The notes: generated by a model from the sequence alone, not told the origin. A DNA stretch of 64,000 nucleotides from Alistipes dispar (GCF_006542685.1 NZ_AP019736.1:1910001-1974000); one strand, 5' to 3'; counted from the first letter of the stretch, positions 44,371 through 53,772 are shown. Numbers and translations: made by a program.

Positions 44371-45504
44371 TCAGCGGACCTCCGGCCGTGCGTCTTCACC
44401 CAGCCAGCGGTCGAAGTCCTCCAGCCAGCGCATGAGCCGCCGTTTGCTTTTCCGCGGCGCCGGCTCCTTCCGCCAGCCGTCGATGATGGCGTGCGCCCGG
44501 TCGCAGCAGTCCCGACTGCCCGTACAGCCGTAGAGGGTGACGAGCAGCAGGGCGCGGGACTGCTCCGCCTTCACGTGCGAAAGCTGCTCCCGGACCGTTC
44601 CGAGCAGGCGCTCCAGCGCCTCTTTCTCCACAAGGATCGTATAGGCCGGCAGCAGCAGCGCCTGGAGCTTGCTGCGCAGCACGTCGCTCTCCGTCCGCAG
44701 CCCTCCGCAGAGCCGCAGCGCCTCGCCGGCCAGCGCCCTGTCGTCGTCCGTCGCTCCCTCCGGGCCGTGGTGGCGTCCCAGCGCCCCGTGCAGCCCTTCG
44801 AGCAGGCGGTCGTTGTCCAGACTCTCATAGACGCGCTTGCCCGCTTCGTGCAGTCCGATGAGTTCGTACTCTCCGGGGCGGACGTGCAGCAGGGGAACCC
44901 ACATCCAGTTCTCCACGCATACCACGATCTCCCTGCGTCCGCCCCCGGGCCGGACGGCCACACGCGCCTCGACGCCCTTGAAACGCCCCGACGTGATACG
45001 CACCCGGTCGCCCTTCACGGGCAGCGGCGCTTCCGGAACATAGACGGGAAGTTCGTCGGAATAGGCCCGCGCCACCCATTGAAGATTCCGCATCGCCTCG
45101 TCGGACAGATAGGGGTAGTATTCCTCCCTGCCGTCACGCACGCGGGGCAGGAAGTTGTATTGGGGCAACTGACGCTTCAGCCGGAACAGCTCGTTTTCCG
45201 ACGAGCGGATGAAGACGTAGTTGTAGAGCAGGGGACGGCGCGTATTGACCGGACGGCCGTTTTCGTGACGCACCTCCACATAGGAGGGGGCGAAGAACTC
45301 GAACGGCGGTTCGCCGCTCCGCAGGCGCCGTTCCTGTTCCTGCCGGAGCCCCGGAGCGGGCCCCCGGTGACACACCGGAAGCGTCAGCACGTACCACCGG
45401 ACGACCCGGCTGTTCTTCCGCGCTGCGAGCTGTCCGGAAAGCGGGGCGGGAAAGCTCCCGTCGCAATGCCCGGACAAAAGGTCCGTTCCGCTCTTGTCAC
45501 ACAT
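44371..45504 (-). CDS. UpxY-type (NusG-like) capsule transcription antiterminator
   Basis: A 377-residue protein, first gene of the capsule operon. RWYVLTLPV at residues 36-44 opens a NusG N-terminal (NGN) domain that includes FFAPSYVEVRH and LLYNYVFIR; VKGDRVRITSGRFKGVEARV at about 163-182 is a KOW motif. UpxY proteins let RNA polymerase read through early termination sites of their own capsule operon. The C-terminal half (residues 215-377, helical, Arg/Leu-rich, KSKRRLMRWLEDFDRWLGED) has no counterpart in NusG and is longer than classical UpxY. It is read from the invertible promoter about 185 bases upstream. Confidence 0.86.
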   Translation of the reverse strand: MCDKSGTDLLSGHCDGSFPAPLSGQLAARKNSRVVRWYVLTLPVCHRGPAPGLRQEQERRLRSGEPPFEFFAPSYVEVRHENGRPVNTRRPLLYNYVFIRSSENELFRLKRQLPQYNFLPRVRDGREEYYPYLSDEAMRNLQWVARAYSDELPVYVPEAPLPVKGDRVRITSGRFKGVEARVAVRPGGGRREIVVCVENWMWVPLLHVRPGEYELIGLHEAGKRVYESLDNDRLLEGLHGALGRHHGPEGATDDDRALAGEALRLCGGLRTESDVLRSKLQALLLPAYTILVEKEALERLLGTVREQLSHVKAEQSRALLLVTLYGCTGSRDCCDRAHAIIDGWRKEPAPRKSKRRLMRWLEDFDRWLGEDARPEVR

Positions 45505-45659
45505 CTCTTTCTCTCGGATTCAGATACTTCGAAGCCATATCCGCATACGGTCGTTGTATGCTGATAATTAATTATTTACAAGAATTCGTGATGACATTCC
45601 CGAAAATTTGTGTCCTGCACTGACCCGTCTCCTCCGGAATACGGCTCTCAGAAGCCGCA

Positions 45660-45685
45660 TACCGTCTCTATATAAGAAACGGTAC
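45660..45685 (+). repeat. Inverted repeat left, capsule promoter switch
   Basis: This 26-base sequence (TACCGTCTCTATATAAGAAA plus CGGTAC) is the exact reverse complement of 45953-45978. Each copy is itself a near-palindrome: 11-base arms around a 5-base A/T centre, the size and symmetry of DNA-invertase crossover sites. Confidence 0.95.
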
Positions 45686-45695
45686 TTTTCCACGG

Positions 45696-45727
45696 CGAAA
45701 GTAGGTACTTTTTTATAAATAACCAAA
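45696..45727 (-). promoter_or_regulatory. Capsule operon promoter, ON orientation
   Basis: On the minus strand, TTTG (plus 45724-45727), a 20-base spacer and TACTTTCG (plus 45696-45703; one mismatch to TAnnTTTG) point at the antiterminator gene. Transcription would start just inside the left inverted repeat, giving a leader of about 185 bases. Confidence 0.7.
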
Positions 45728-45850
45728 TATTGCGGCTCGTTTTTCAGGCGAAAATCCCCCCCCCCTCAAAAGAATATATTTGAAAATCAGAATATTATAT
45801 ACACAGGCCGACCGGAGGCATCCGACAGTTCCGATCCGGTCACGAATCGG

Positions 45851-45880
45851 TCCCGATCTGCTCTGCGATCGGGATTTTTT
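45851..45880 (+). terminator. Terminator inside the invertible segment
   Basis: TCCCGATC (45851-45858) pairs with GATCGGGA (45867-45874), followed by six T residues on the plus strand. In the present orientation it faces away from the capsule genes. Confidence 0.8.
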
Positions 45881-45952
45881 ACGCCGTATTTACCGGGAAC
45901 AGACCGCCTCATGAATCCGTAATATATTGGTTGTAAGTGCGTTGTTCCCTCC

Positions 45953-45978
45953 GTACCGTTTCTTATATAGAGACGGTA
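45953..45978 (-). repeat. Inverted repeat right, capsule promoter switch
   Basis: Exact reverse complement of 45660-45685. With one more base it carries perfect terminal arms GTACCGT and ACGGTAC (45953-45979). Confidence 0.95.
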
Positions 45979-46482
45979 CTTTTTTCGGTATCCGTATTTC
46001 GATAACGACGACGTATTTACGACGAGGGAAACGGGCGTTTTTTCCGGTATTCTCGCGGGAGAACCGACGTATCCGGGGCGATATTATCCCGGCAGGGTGT
46101 TATCGCAACCTCTTCGCAACTTGCCGGGTAAAGTCAGGAATCCCGATGTCCGGCGAACGTCCGAGACGCTCCGGTTCCAACGCTCCGGCCCGATTTGGCA
46201 GTGGGTGTGGATTTCGGCCGGAGGGAGAGGGCGAAGCGGTGATACGGGCACTTGGCCCTTCCTGGAAATCGGGGGCTTCCGGCAAAAAAAACGGAAATTA
46301 TCGTTCGGCGCAGGGCTGCAACGACTCGGAATGGTCGAACGTATGCAGCATGGAGACTGTTGAACGCACAACGATGGAATCCAACGCATCGTCCGCAATT
46401 CGCGTCCTCTTCCCGGACCGGGACGAACGGGGCCGGATCGGGGCTCGGACAACCCGATTCCGAATACACTATGCCCCGAAAA

Positions 46483-46517
46483 CAAAAAACCTTACGTATC
46501 ATTGATACATAAGGCTT
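46483..46517 (-). terminator. Terminator of tRNA-His
   Basis: CCTTACGTATC (plus 46490-46500) pairs with GATACATAAGG (46504-46514) with one G-T pair; on the minus strand it is followed by TTTTTTG, 35 bases beyond the tRNA. It shares its core with the capsule-operon terminator at 27453. Confidence 0.75.
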
Positions 46518-46551
46518 TGCTCTCTGCGGCGTTATTTTCTTACGTCTCGAG

Positions 46552-46626
<75 letters not shown>

Positions 46627-46779
46627 GTGTGACCTTTTGCGGTCTTTCGGAGTGCAAATGTAATACTCTTTTTCGGTACGTGCAAAAATTTCGGGCGAAA
46701 AATCGCGGGGAAATTGCGGCGGATGACAAAATGTCAGACTGTCCTGCTCGTTTGTCATGCAAAATCTGCCAAAAAGGAG

Positions 46780-46796
46780 TTGGCACATCTCTTGTT
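46780..46796 (+). promoter_or_regulatory. sigma54-like -24/-12 promoter of groESL
   Basis: TTGGCACATCTCTTGTT differs from the sigma54 consensus TTGGCACGNNNNTTGCT at only two positions (A for G after the -24 block, T for C at -12) with correct spacing. It lies 57 bases before groES. No TAnnTTTG element was found between the tRNA and groES. Whether it is sigma54 or a lineage-specific heat-shock element is unresolved. Confidence 0.5.
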
Positions 46797-46852
46797 GAAG
46801 TGAAGGGTGCGAAAGCGAAACAACATTACGATAAACTTAAAAACGCAGAACT

Positions 46853-47122
46853 ATGAACGTAAAACCGTTATCGGACCGTGTGCTGATTCTCCCGAATCCC
46901 GCGGAGGAGAAGACGGCCGGAGGATTGATCATCCCCGACACGGCAAAGGAAAAACCGCTGGCAGGCAAGGTGGTGGCCGTAGGCCCCGGAACCTCGGAGG
47001 TGAAGATGGAGGTCAAGGTCGGCGACCAGGTTCTCTACGGCAAGTACGCCGGGCAGGAGATTCAGATCGAGGGCGAAAGCTACCTCATCATGAAGCAGAA
47101 CGACATTCTGGCGATTATCTAA
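46853..47122 (+). CDS. groES: Co-chaperonin GroES
   Basis: An 89-residue GroES that caps the GroEL cage. VKPLSDRVLILPNPAEEKTAGGLIIPDTAKEK (visible here as LSDRVLI, TAGGLIIPD and the mobile loop between them), GKVVAVGPG, VGDQVLYGKYAG and YLIMKQNDILAII are characteristic. It begins MNVKPLSDRV, the family's standard start, and ends 23 bases before groEL. Expression is probably from the element at 46780. Confidence 0.99.
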   Translation: MNVKPLSDRVLILPNPAEEKTAGGLIIPDTAKEKPLAGKVVAVGPGTSEVKMEVKVGDQVLYGKYAGQEIQIEGESYLIMKQNDILAII

Positions 47123-47145
47123 TCAACGTTTAATTCGGAAAAATC

Positions 47146-48777
<1,632 letters not shown>

Positions 48778-48812
48778 TGACGCACGGGTGACGCACCTCT
48801 GTTCGCAGAGTT

Positions 48813-48844
48813 CCCCGGAAGTTTCGGCTTCCGGGGATTTTTTG
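48813..48844 (+). terminator. groESL terminator
   Basis: CCCCGGAAG (48813-48821) pairs with CTTCCGGGG (48828-48836), followed by ATTTTTTG, 35 bases after the groEL stop. Confidence 0.92.
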
Positions 48845-48894
48845 TGCCGGTCCGGTTCGTCGGCCGCTTGCCGGCCTCCGTACCATCGGTCCGG

Positions 48895-48999
48895 CTTGTC
48901 GCGCAGGTCGCTGCGGAGACGGGGCCCTGCGATCTGTCGCATTTCAACCGGATGTTCCGGGAGGTGACGGCCCGTCGCCGGGAGATGCCGCGGTGCTGA
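48895..48999 (+). pseudogene. AraC-family regulator C-terminal remnant
   Basis: Thirty-four codons before a TGA read LVAQVAAETGPCDLSHFNRM followed by FREVT, the second helix-turn-helix of AraC/XylS regulators (pattern IAxxxGFxDxSHFxRxFRxxxG). The rest of the gene is absent: the sequence begins right after the groEL terminator, and the usual P-x-x-Y-R ending is scrambled. A decayed end of a lost regulator. Confidence 0.7.
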
Positions 49000-49000
49000 G

Positions 49001-49597
49001 CTACTCCGGCATCCACTCCGCGATGCCCGTCAGCGGATGGGCGGCGCGCCATGCCTCGAACTCGCTGCGGGTGCGCACGCCGTCGCGCAGGACGGCCATG
49101 CAGTAGGCGATGCCCGGAACATGCTCCGTCGCGGGCGTCTCGAATTTGAGCCGGAGGATCGCTAGGCGCGTCTCGTCGGTCAGGGCCGCGGAGATGCGGT
49201 CGGCCACCCGTTCGAAATACCCCTCCCAGGGCGATCCGACGGACATGTGGATCATGTCGATCTGCCAGAGGTCGCCCTCCGTGTCGGCGTATTGCGCATG
49301 CCACTCGATACACCGGTCCTCGGCGTCGAGCAGATTGGCGTATTCGATGCGTCGGATACGCGGGTTGCGGGCGATGCGTGCCATGGCGGCGAAGCTCCCC
49401 TCCGGACTGAGGACCGGGGAGTAGATGTGGAGGTCGATGTCGCGGTGGGTCATCAGCAGACCCGTGCGGAGCGATCCCACGAGGTGCGTGGTAGCCCCGG
49501 CCGATCGCCAGGCGGCTTCGGCTTGCAGTTCGGCGAGGACGGCGCGGGCCCGCCGCTGGTTTTCGGCGGCGAGCGCCAGGAGCGATTCGGAATCCAT
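49001..49597 (-). CDS. Predicted nucleotidyltransferase-fold protein
   Basis: A 198-residue cytoplasmic protein. HLVGSLRTGLLMTHRDIDLHIY at about residues 38-59 resembles the GS-x(10)-DxD core of DNA-polymerase-beta-like nucleotidyltransferases, and a third acidic residue could be in DLWQIDMIHM. No antibiotic-modifying or toxin-antitoxin partner is adjacent. Its substrate is unknown; similar proteins are common in Bacteroidales and often carry vague names. It ends 2 bases after the AraC remnant stop and starts 62 bases downstream of recN, possibly as the tail of that operon. Confidence 0.65.
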   Translation of the reverse strand: MDSESLLALAAENQRRARAVLAELQAEAAWRSAGATTHLVGSLRTGLLMTHRDIDLHIYSPVLSPEGSFAAMARIARNPRIRRIEYANLLDAEDRCIEWHAQYADTEGDLWQIDMIHMSVGSPWEGYFERVADRISAALTDETRLAILRLKFETPATEHVPGIAYCMAVLRDGVRTRSEFEAWRAAHPLTGIAEWMPE

Positions 49598-49659
49598 GTC
49601 TTTCGGAAGGTCGTTACGATGCCGGGATTTTCGTCCCGGCCGTTGGGGGCGCGGAAGAC

Positions 49660-51366
49660 TCAGAAGAGCGATCCGGGAGCCGGGGTGTCGGAACAGCCGG
49701 GAGCTGCGGGGTGCGGCTCTCCGTTGCGGCCCAGCAGAATGCGGGCCTGCGCGATGGCTGCGTCGGTGATCTCCGATCCGGAGAGCATCTTGGCGATCTC
49801 GGTGATGCGTTCGTCGTCCGAGAGGCGGGTGATCGAGGTGCGGCCGTCGCGTTTATAGACGACGAAGTGCGCCGCACCTTTCGAGGCTACCTGCGGCAGG
49901 TGGGTGATGTCCACGACCTGCATCGAGGCGGCCAGCGAAGCGATGATTTCGCCCATGGCATCGGCGATGCGGCCCGACACGCCCGTGTCGATCTCGTCGA
50001 AGATGATCGTGGGCAGTTGCATCCGTTCGGCGAGCAGCGCCTTGAGCGCCAGCATGACGCGCGACAGCTCGCCGCCCGAGGCGATCCGTTCGACGCTCTG
50101 CGGCGCCCGGCCGCGGTTGGCCGAGAAGAGGAAACGCACGCTGTCGCCGCCCGTGCGGGTCAGCTCCCCGAGGTCGTCTATCGCCGCCTCGAAAACCGTG
50201 TCGGGCATTCCCAGCCGGGCGAGCGTTCCGCGGATGTGTCCGGCGAAGGCCGGGGCGGCCTTCTCGCGGGCCTTGCGGAGCCGGTCGGCCAGCTTGCGGG
50301 CCTTTTCCGCCGCCTTTTGCAGGGCGGCTTCCGCTTCGGCGATCCGTTCGTCGCCGTGGACGACGGCCGCCAGACGGGCCGTGCAGCGGTCGCGCAGGCC
50401 GATCAGCTCCGCCTCGTCCGCCGCATGGTGTTTCTGTTGCAGGGCGAGCAGCGTGTCGAGCCGTGCGGAGAGCTTCGCCAGCCGTTCGGGGTCCGCGTCG
50501 ATCCGCTCGCTGTCGGCTGCGGCCGATGCGCCGATGTCCTTCAGCTCTTCGAGCGTCGAACGCAGCCGGGCGGCATACTCCGCGGCGGCGGGGTAGTGTT
50601 CGCCGATATGGGCCAGGGAGGTCTCCGAGTTTTTCAACTGCACCAACACGCCCGTCTCGTCGGCGTCGAGGGCGTTGCGCAGCGTCGTGAAGGCCTCGCC
50701 GATACGGTCGGCGTTCTCCAGCATGGCCAGCTCCTCCTCGATTTCGGCCAGCTCTCCGGCGCGGAGGTTCGCCGCCGTCAGCTCCTCGGTCTGGAAACGG
50801 AGCCACTCCTCGTCGCGCCGCCCCTGTTCGGCGGCTTCGCGCAGGGCGGCCGTCTCGCGGCGCAGCTCCTGCAGGCGGGCGTACTGCGCCGCGTATTCGC
50901 GCAGCAGCTCCCCGTTGCCGGCCACGGTGTCGAGCGCCGAGGTGCGGAACTCCTCCGACGAGAGGATGAGGTTCTGGTGCTGCGAGTGGATGTCCAGCAG
51001 GCGGGTCCCGACCTCGCGCAGTTGCGCGAGCGATACGGGTACGTCATTGACGAACGCCCGGCTCTTGCCCGCCGGGGTGATGATGCGTGTCAGGGTGGTT
51101 TCTGCGGCGTATTCGAGGTCGTTCTCAGCGAAGAACTCCTCCAGCTCCGGCCCTGCGAGGGCGAATGTCCCTTCGACCGTGCAACTGCGTGCGGTGTCCT
51201 TCATGGCCGAGCCGTCGTTCTTGGCGCCCAGCAGCAGCCCGAGGGCGCCGAGCAGAATCGACTTTCCGGCGCCGGTCTCGCCCGTGATGATGTTCAGGTG
51301 CGGGTCCAGTTCCAGTTCGAGCTTGTCGATAAGCGCGTAGTTTTCGACCGACAGACGACGTAGCAT
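49660..51366 (-). CDS. recN: DNA repair protein RecN
   Basis: A 568-residue SMC-like ATPase. Walker A ITGETGAGKSILLGAL is at residues 27-42, long coiled coils span about 155-370, and the C-terminal ATPase half has ASGGELSRVMLALK (signature motif) and IIFDEIDTGVSG (Walker B). RecN holds broken DNA ends during recombinational repair. It starts 8 bases after coaBC, as in other Bacteroidales operons bamD-rpoZ-coaBC-recN. Confidence 0.97.
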   Translation of the reverse strand: MLRRLSVENYALIDKLELELDPHLNIITGETGAGKSILLGALGLLLGAKNDGSAMKDTARSCTVEGTFALAGPELEEFFAENDLEYAAETTLTRIITPAGKSRAFVNDVPVSLAQLREVGTRLLDIHSQHQNLILSSEEFRTSALDTVAGNGELLREYAAQYARLQELRRETAALREAAEQGRRDEEWLRFQTEELTAANLRAGELAEIEEELAMLENADRIGEAFTTLRNALDADETGVLVQLKNSETSLAHIGEHYPAAAEYAARLRSTLEELKDIGASAAADSERIDADPERLAKLSARLDTLLALQQKHHAADEAELIGLRDRCTARLAAVVHGDERIAEAEAALQKAAEKARKLADRLRKAREKAAPAFAGHIRGTLARLGMPDTVFEAAIDDLGELTRTGGDSVRFLFSANRGRAPQSVERIASGGELSRVMLALKALLAERMQLPTIIFDEIDTGVSGRIADAMGEIIASLAASMQVVDITHLPQVASKGAAHFVVYKRDGRTSITRLSDDERITEIAKMLSGSEITDAAIAQARILLGRNGEPHPAAPGCSDTPAPGSLF

Positions 51367-51374
51367 GGCGGAGG

Positions 51375-52607
51375 TTATTTCAGGATCGTTTCGATTTTAT
51401 CGACGATGCGCGCCGCGACTTCGCGTTTGGAGAGCAGCGGCAGCTCCTCGCGGCCCGCGCGGTCGATCAGCGTCACTTTGTTCGTGTCGCCGCGGAAGCC
51501 CGCGCCGGGGTCTCGCAGCGAGTTGAGCACGATGAAGTCGAAGTTCTTTTTCGTGAGTTTGGCCTCGGCGTGGGCCTGTTCGTCGTGGGTTTCGAGCGCG
51601 AAGCCCACCAGCAGGCGTCCTCCCTTGCGCGCTCCCAGTTCGGCGGCGATGTCGCGCGTGCGGCGCAGGGTGAGCGTCATCTCGCCGTCGCCTTTCCGGA
51701 GTTTGGTCTCCGACGCGCGTTCGGGCGTGTAGTCGGCCACGGCGGCGCACATCACGGCGCCGTCCGCCTCCTCGAAGGCGCGGGTCGCGGCGTCGTACAT
51801 TTCCGCCGCCGAAAGCACGTCCACGCGTTCGACGCCCGGCGGCGTCGGCAGCGACGTGCGTCCCGTGACGAGGGTGACTTCCGCACCCCGGGCGGCCAGC
51901 TCGCCGGCGAGGGCGTATCCCATTTTGCCCGACGAGTGGTTCGAGATGAACCGCACGGGGTCGATGGCTTCGATCGTGGCCCCGGCCGTGACGATCATGC
52001 GTTTACCCGCGAGGCTCTTTTTTTTTTCTCCGGACGGGCCGCCGAGCAGGTCGCCGACGAATGCGGCGATTTCGGCCGGTTCGGCCATGCGGCCCTTGCC
52101 GCGAAGACCGCTGGCCAGCTCGCCTTCGCCCGGCTCCGCGATCCGCACGCCGCGCTCCGCGAGCGTCCGCAGGTTCCGCTGCGTCGCCTCGTGGGCGTAC
52201 ATGTCGAGGTCCATGGCCGGGGCCACGACGACCGGACAGCGTGCCGAAAGATAGGTCGTGAGCAGCAGGTTGTCCGCGATGCCCGCTGCCATTTTGGCCA
52301 GCGTGTTGGCCGTGGCCGGGGCGATCAGGTAGCAGTCGGCCCATTCGCCCAGCGAGACGTGGGAGTTCCATGCGCCGTTCTCCGGGTCGAAGAACTCCAC
52401 CAGAATCGGATTTTTCGAGAGCGTGGCCATCGTCAGCGGCGTGATGAACTGCTTGGCCAGCGGCGTCATCACGACGCGCACTTCGGCGCCCGCCGTCTTC
52501 AATAAACGACACAGCACAGCCGCCTTGTAGGCCGCTATGCTGCCCGTGATGCCCAGCAATATGCGGCGTCCCTCCAGCGGGAGCCGCGCCGTCGAGTCGG
52601 ATGCCAT
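51375..52607 (-). CDS. coaBC: Bifunctional phosphopantothenoylcysteine decarboxylase/phosphopantothenate-cysteine ligase
   Basis: A 410-residue CoA-biosynthesis enzyme. The N-terminal CoaC flavoprotein domain (residues about 15-190) carries ILLGITGSIAAYKAA and the active-site histidine in NSHVSLGEWADCYLIAPATANTLAKMA; PAMDLDMYAHEATQRN follows. The C-terminal CoaB domain starts RMIVTAGATIEAIDPVRFIS and contains NHSSGKMGYALA and the cytidylyl-binding VLNSLRDPGAGFRGDTNKV. A run of ten A residues in the coding strand (plus 52018-52027) encodes the Lys-rich linker exactly between the domains. The ATG at 52607 is chosen over a longer open frame covering rpoZ and bamD. Confidence 0.96.
   Translation of the reverse strand: MASDSTARLPLEGRRILLGITGSIAAYKAAVLCRLLKTAGAEVRVVMTPLAKQFITPLTMATLSKNPILVEFFDPENGAWNSHVSLGEWADCYLIAPATANTLAKMAAGIADNLLLTTYLSARCPVVVAPAMDLDMYAHEATQRNLRTLAERGVRIAEPGEGELASGLRGKGRMAEPAEIAAFVGDLLGGPSGEKKKSLAGKRMIVTAGATIEAIDPVRFISNHSSGKMGYALAGELAARGAEVTLVTGRTSLPTPPGVERVDVLSAAEMYDAATRAFEEADGAVMCAAVADYTPERASETKLRKGDGEMTLTLRRTRDIAAELGARKGGRLLVGFALETHDEQAHAEAKLTKKNFDFIVLNSLRDPGAGFRGDTNKVTLIDRAGREELPLLSKREVAARIVDKIETILK
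52018..52027 (-). repeat. A10 homopolymer at the CoaC/CoaB junction
   Basis: Ten T on the plus strand (ten A in the mRNA) encode GEKKKS at about codons 193-197. Loss or gain of one A leads to a stop within about ten codons, and the CoaB half begins with an in-frame Met a few codons later. Confidence 0.9.
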
Positions 52608-52618
52608 CGCGCTGCGGG

Positions 52619-52951
52619 TCAGATTTCCTTCATCTCGCCGTCCTTGCCCTCCTTGAAGAGCAGCTCGTGGTCGAGGAACTCCTCGGTGGCGATGATGACC
52701 GGCTTGGGAAGACGCTCGTAGTAGCGCGAAATCTCGATCTGTTCGCGGTTCTCGAAGGTCTCCTCCATCGTGTCCGTGGGCGACGAGAAGTCGGCGAGCT
52801 TGCGGTTGAGCTCGGCTTTCAGCTCGGTGGAGATCTGGTTGGCGCGGCGCGCGATGATGTTCACGCTTTCGTAGATGTTGCCGGTCTCCTTGTCCAGATC
52901 CACCAGCTTGCGCGTGATGGTGTTGTTGGGGATGTTCTTCTTGATTTCCAT
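52619..52951 (-). CDS. rpoZ: RNA polymerase omega-subunit-like protein (Rpb6 family)
   Basis: A 110-residue small protein, MEIKKNIPNNTITRKLVDLD at the start, with SVNIIARRANQIS containing the omega-type basic helix AxxRAxQI. Bacteroidetes omega subunits diverge strongly from E. coli RpoZ and sit between bamD and coaBC, as here. It stabilises the RNA polymerase beta-prime subunit. Spacing is 2 bases from bamD and 11 from coaBC. Confidence 0.85.
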   Translation of the reverse strand: MEIKKNIPNNTITRKLVDLDKETGNIYESVNIIARRANQISTELKAELNRKLADFSSPTDTMEETFENREQIEISRYYERLPKPVIIATEEFLDHELLFKEGKDGEMKEI

Positions 52952-52953
52952 CT

Positions 52954-53772
52954 CTATTCGTTGTTGTCCTTGTTGTTGCGGTCCAGGTAGTCGCGGGCGT
53001 GCTGCGCCATGCGTTCCAGCTCCTTGTTGTATTTCGACTCGGGGAATTCCTCGCGGAACGAGAGGTAGGAGTCCAGCATGTCCAGATAGCGGTCCGTCTG
53101 CTTGTCGTGCACCGAGTTGCTGGCGAAACGGTAGCTCGCATCGACGATCAGGTACATGATCTCCTCGCGGTGTCCGCTCTCGGGATACTGTTTCAGCGCG
53201 TTCTTGAGCGCGACGATCGCCGACTTGTAACGGCCGATCTTATAATAGGTGTAGGCGTTGATGTAGGCCTTCTCGTGCAGGCGTCCCGTCAGCTCCTCGT
53301 TGATTTTGCGGAAGTCCTCGATTCTGTCGCTTTCGGGGTAGCGCGACATGAACTCGTTGATGGCCATGATGGCCTGTCCGGTCATCGTCTGGTCGCGCGT
53401 CGGGCCGGGCGAGAGGTAGTAGAAGCAGAGGGCGTACATGCCTTCGGCGTCCTCGATGAAGGCACTGCGGCCAAACTTGCGGCGGAAGTCGTCGAGCAGA
53501 GTCGAGGCCGTGTCGAAATCGCGGTTCTTGAATTTGCAGTAGGCGTTGTAGAACGAGATGCTGTCTTCGCGCGACGTGCCGGTGTAGTAGGGCTGCGCGC
53601 TTTCGAAAAGGGTCGAGGCGCGCTGCCATTTGCCGATCTTGTAGTATTCCAGCGCCTTGCTGTAAATCAGTTCGGGTTGTCCGCTCTTGATCAGGGCGTT
53701 GATTCCGGAACACCCGGCGAGAAGGGCTGCCAGGGCCGCTCCGCACACGGCGTATGAGAAAGTCTGCTTCAT
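52954..53772 (-). CDS. bamD: Outer-membrane assembly lipoprotein BamD
   Basis: A 272-residue lipoprotein (MKQTFSYAVCGAALAALLAGCSG, lipobox LLAGC, Cys21) made of tetratricopeptide-like repeats: ALEYYKIGKWQRASTLFES, YCKFKNRDFDTASTLLDDF, AINEFMSRYPESDRIEDFRK, AYTYYKIGRYKSAIVALKNAL and EFPESKYNKELERMAQHARDY. BamD docks with BamA to insert barrel proteins. It leads an operon with rpoZ, coaBC and recN and has a near-consensus promoter 30-60 bases upstream. Confidence 0.95.
   Translation of the reverse strand: MKQTFSYAVCGAALAALLAGCSGINALIKSGQPELIYSKALEYYKIGKWQRASTLFESAQPYYTGTSREDSISFYNAYCKFKNRDFDTASTLLDDFRRKFGRSAFIEDAEGMYALCFYYLSPGPTRDQTMTGQAIMAINEFMSRYPESDRIEDFRKINEELTGRLHEKAYINAYTYYKIGRYKSAIVALKNALKQYPESGHREEIMYLIVDASYRFASNSVHDKQTDRYLDMLDSYLSFREEFPESKYNKELERMAQHARDYLDRNNKDNNE

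Larger units (their letters stand above)
45686..45952. mobile_element. Invertible 267-base promoter segment
   Basis: The segment between the perfect inverted repeats contains a minus-strand promoter aimed at the capsule operon, a run of ten C (45756-45765), a TATATTTG box on the plus strand (45775-45782) and a rho-independent terminator on the plus strand (45851-45880). Inversion would turn the promoter away and place the terminator facing the operon. This is the layout of the phase-variable capsule promoters known in Bacteroides fragilis, where the Mpi serine invertase acts in trans; no invertase gene is in this window. Confidence 0.82.
45505..46484. other. Intergenic region with the capsule promoter switch
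   Basis: No gene is called in these 980 bases. 45505-45659 is the capsule 5' leader; 45660-45978 is the inverted-repeat-bounded segment; 45979-46484 holds only short unsupported open frames and a possible stem (CCCGGCA near 46084 with TGCCGGG near 46122). Confidence 0.6.

Noticed and set aside
45979..46484. Possible gene on the plus strand right of the promoter switch
   Set aside because: Open frames here are short, lack domains and overlap the tRNA terminator; the translation is not protein-like.
27453..46517. Similar hairpins at both ends of the capsule locus as island attachment sites
   Set aside because: Both lie just downstream of minus-strand transcription units (the capsule operon and tRNA-His) and end in T-runs, so they are better explained as terminators sharing a common core. 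No repeat of the tRNA-His 3' end was found at the far side.
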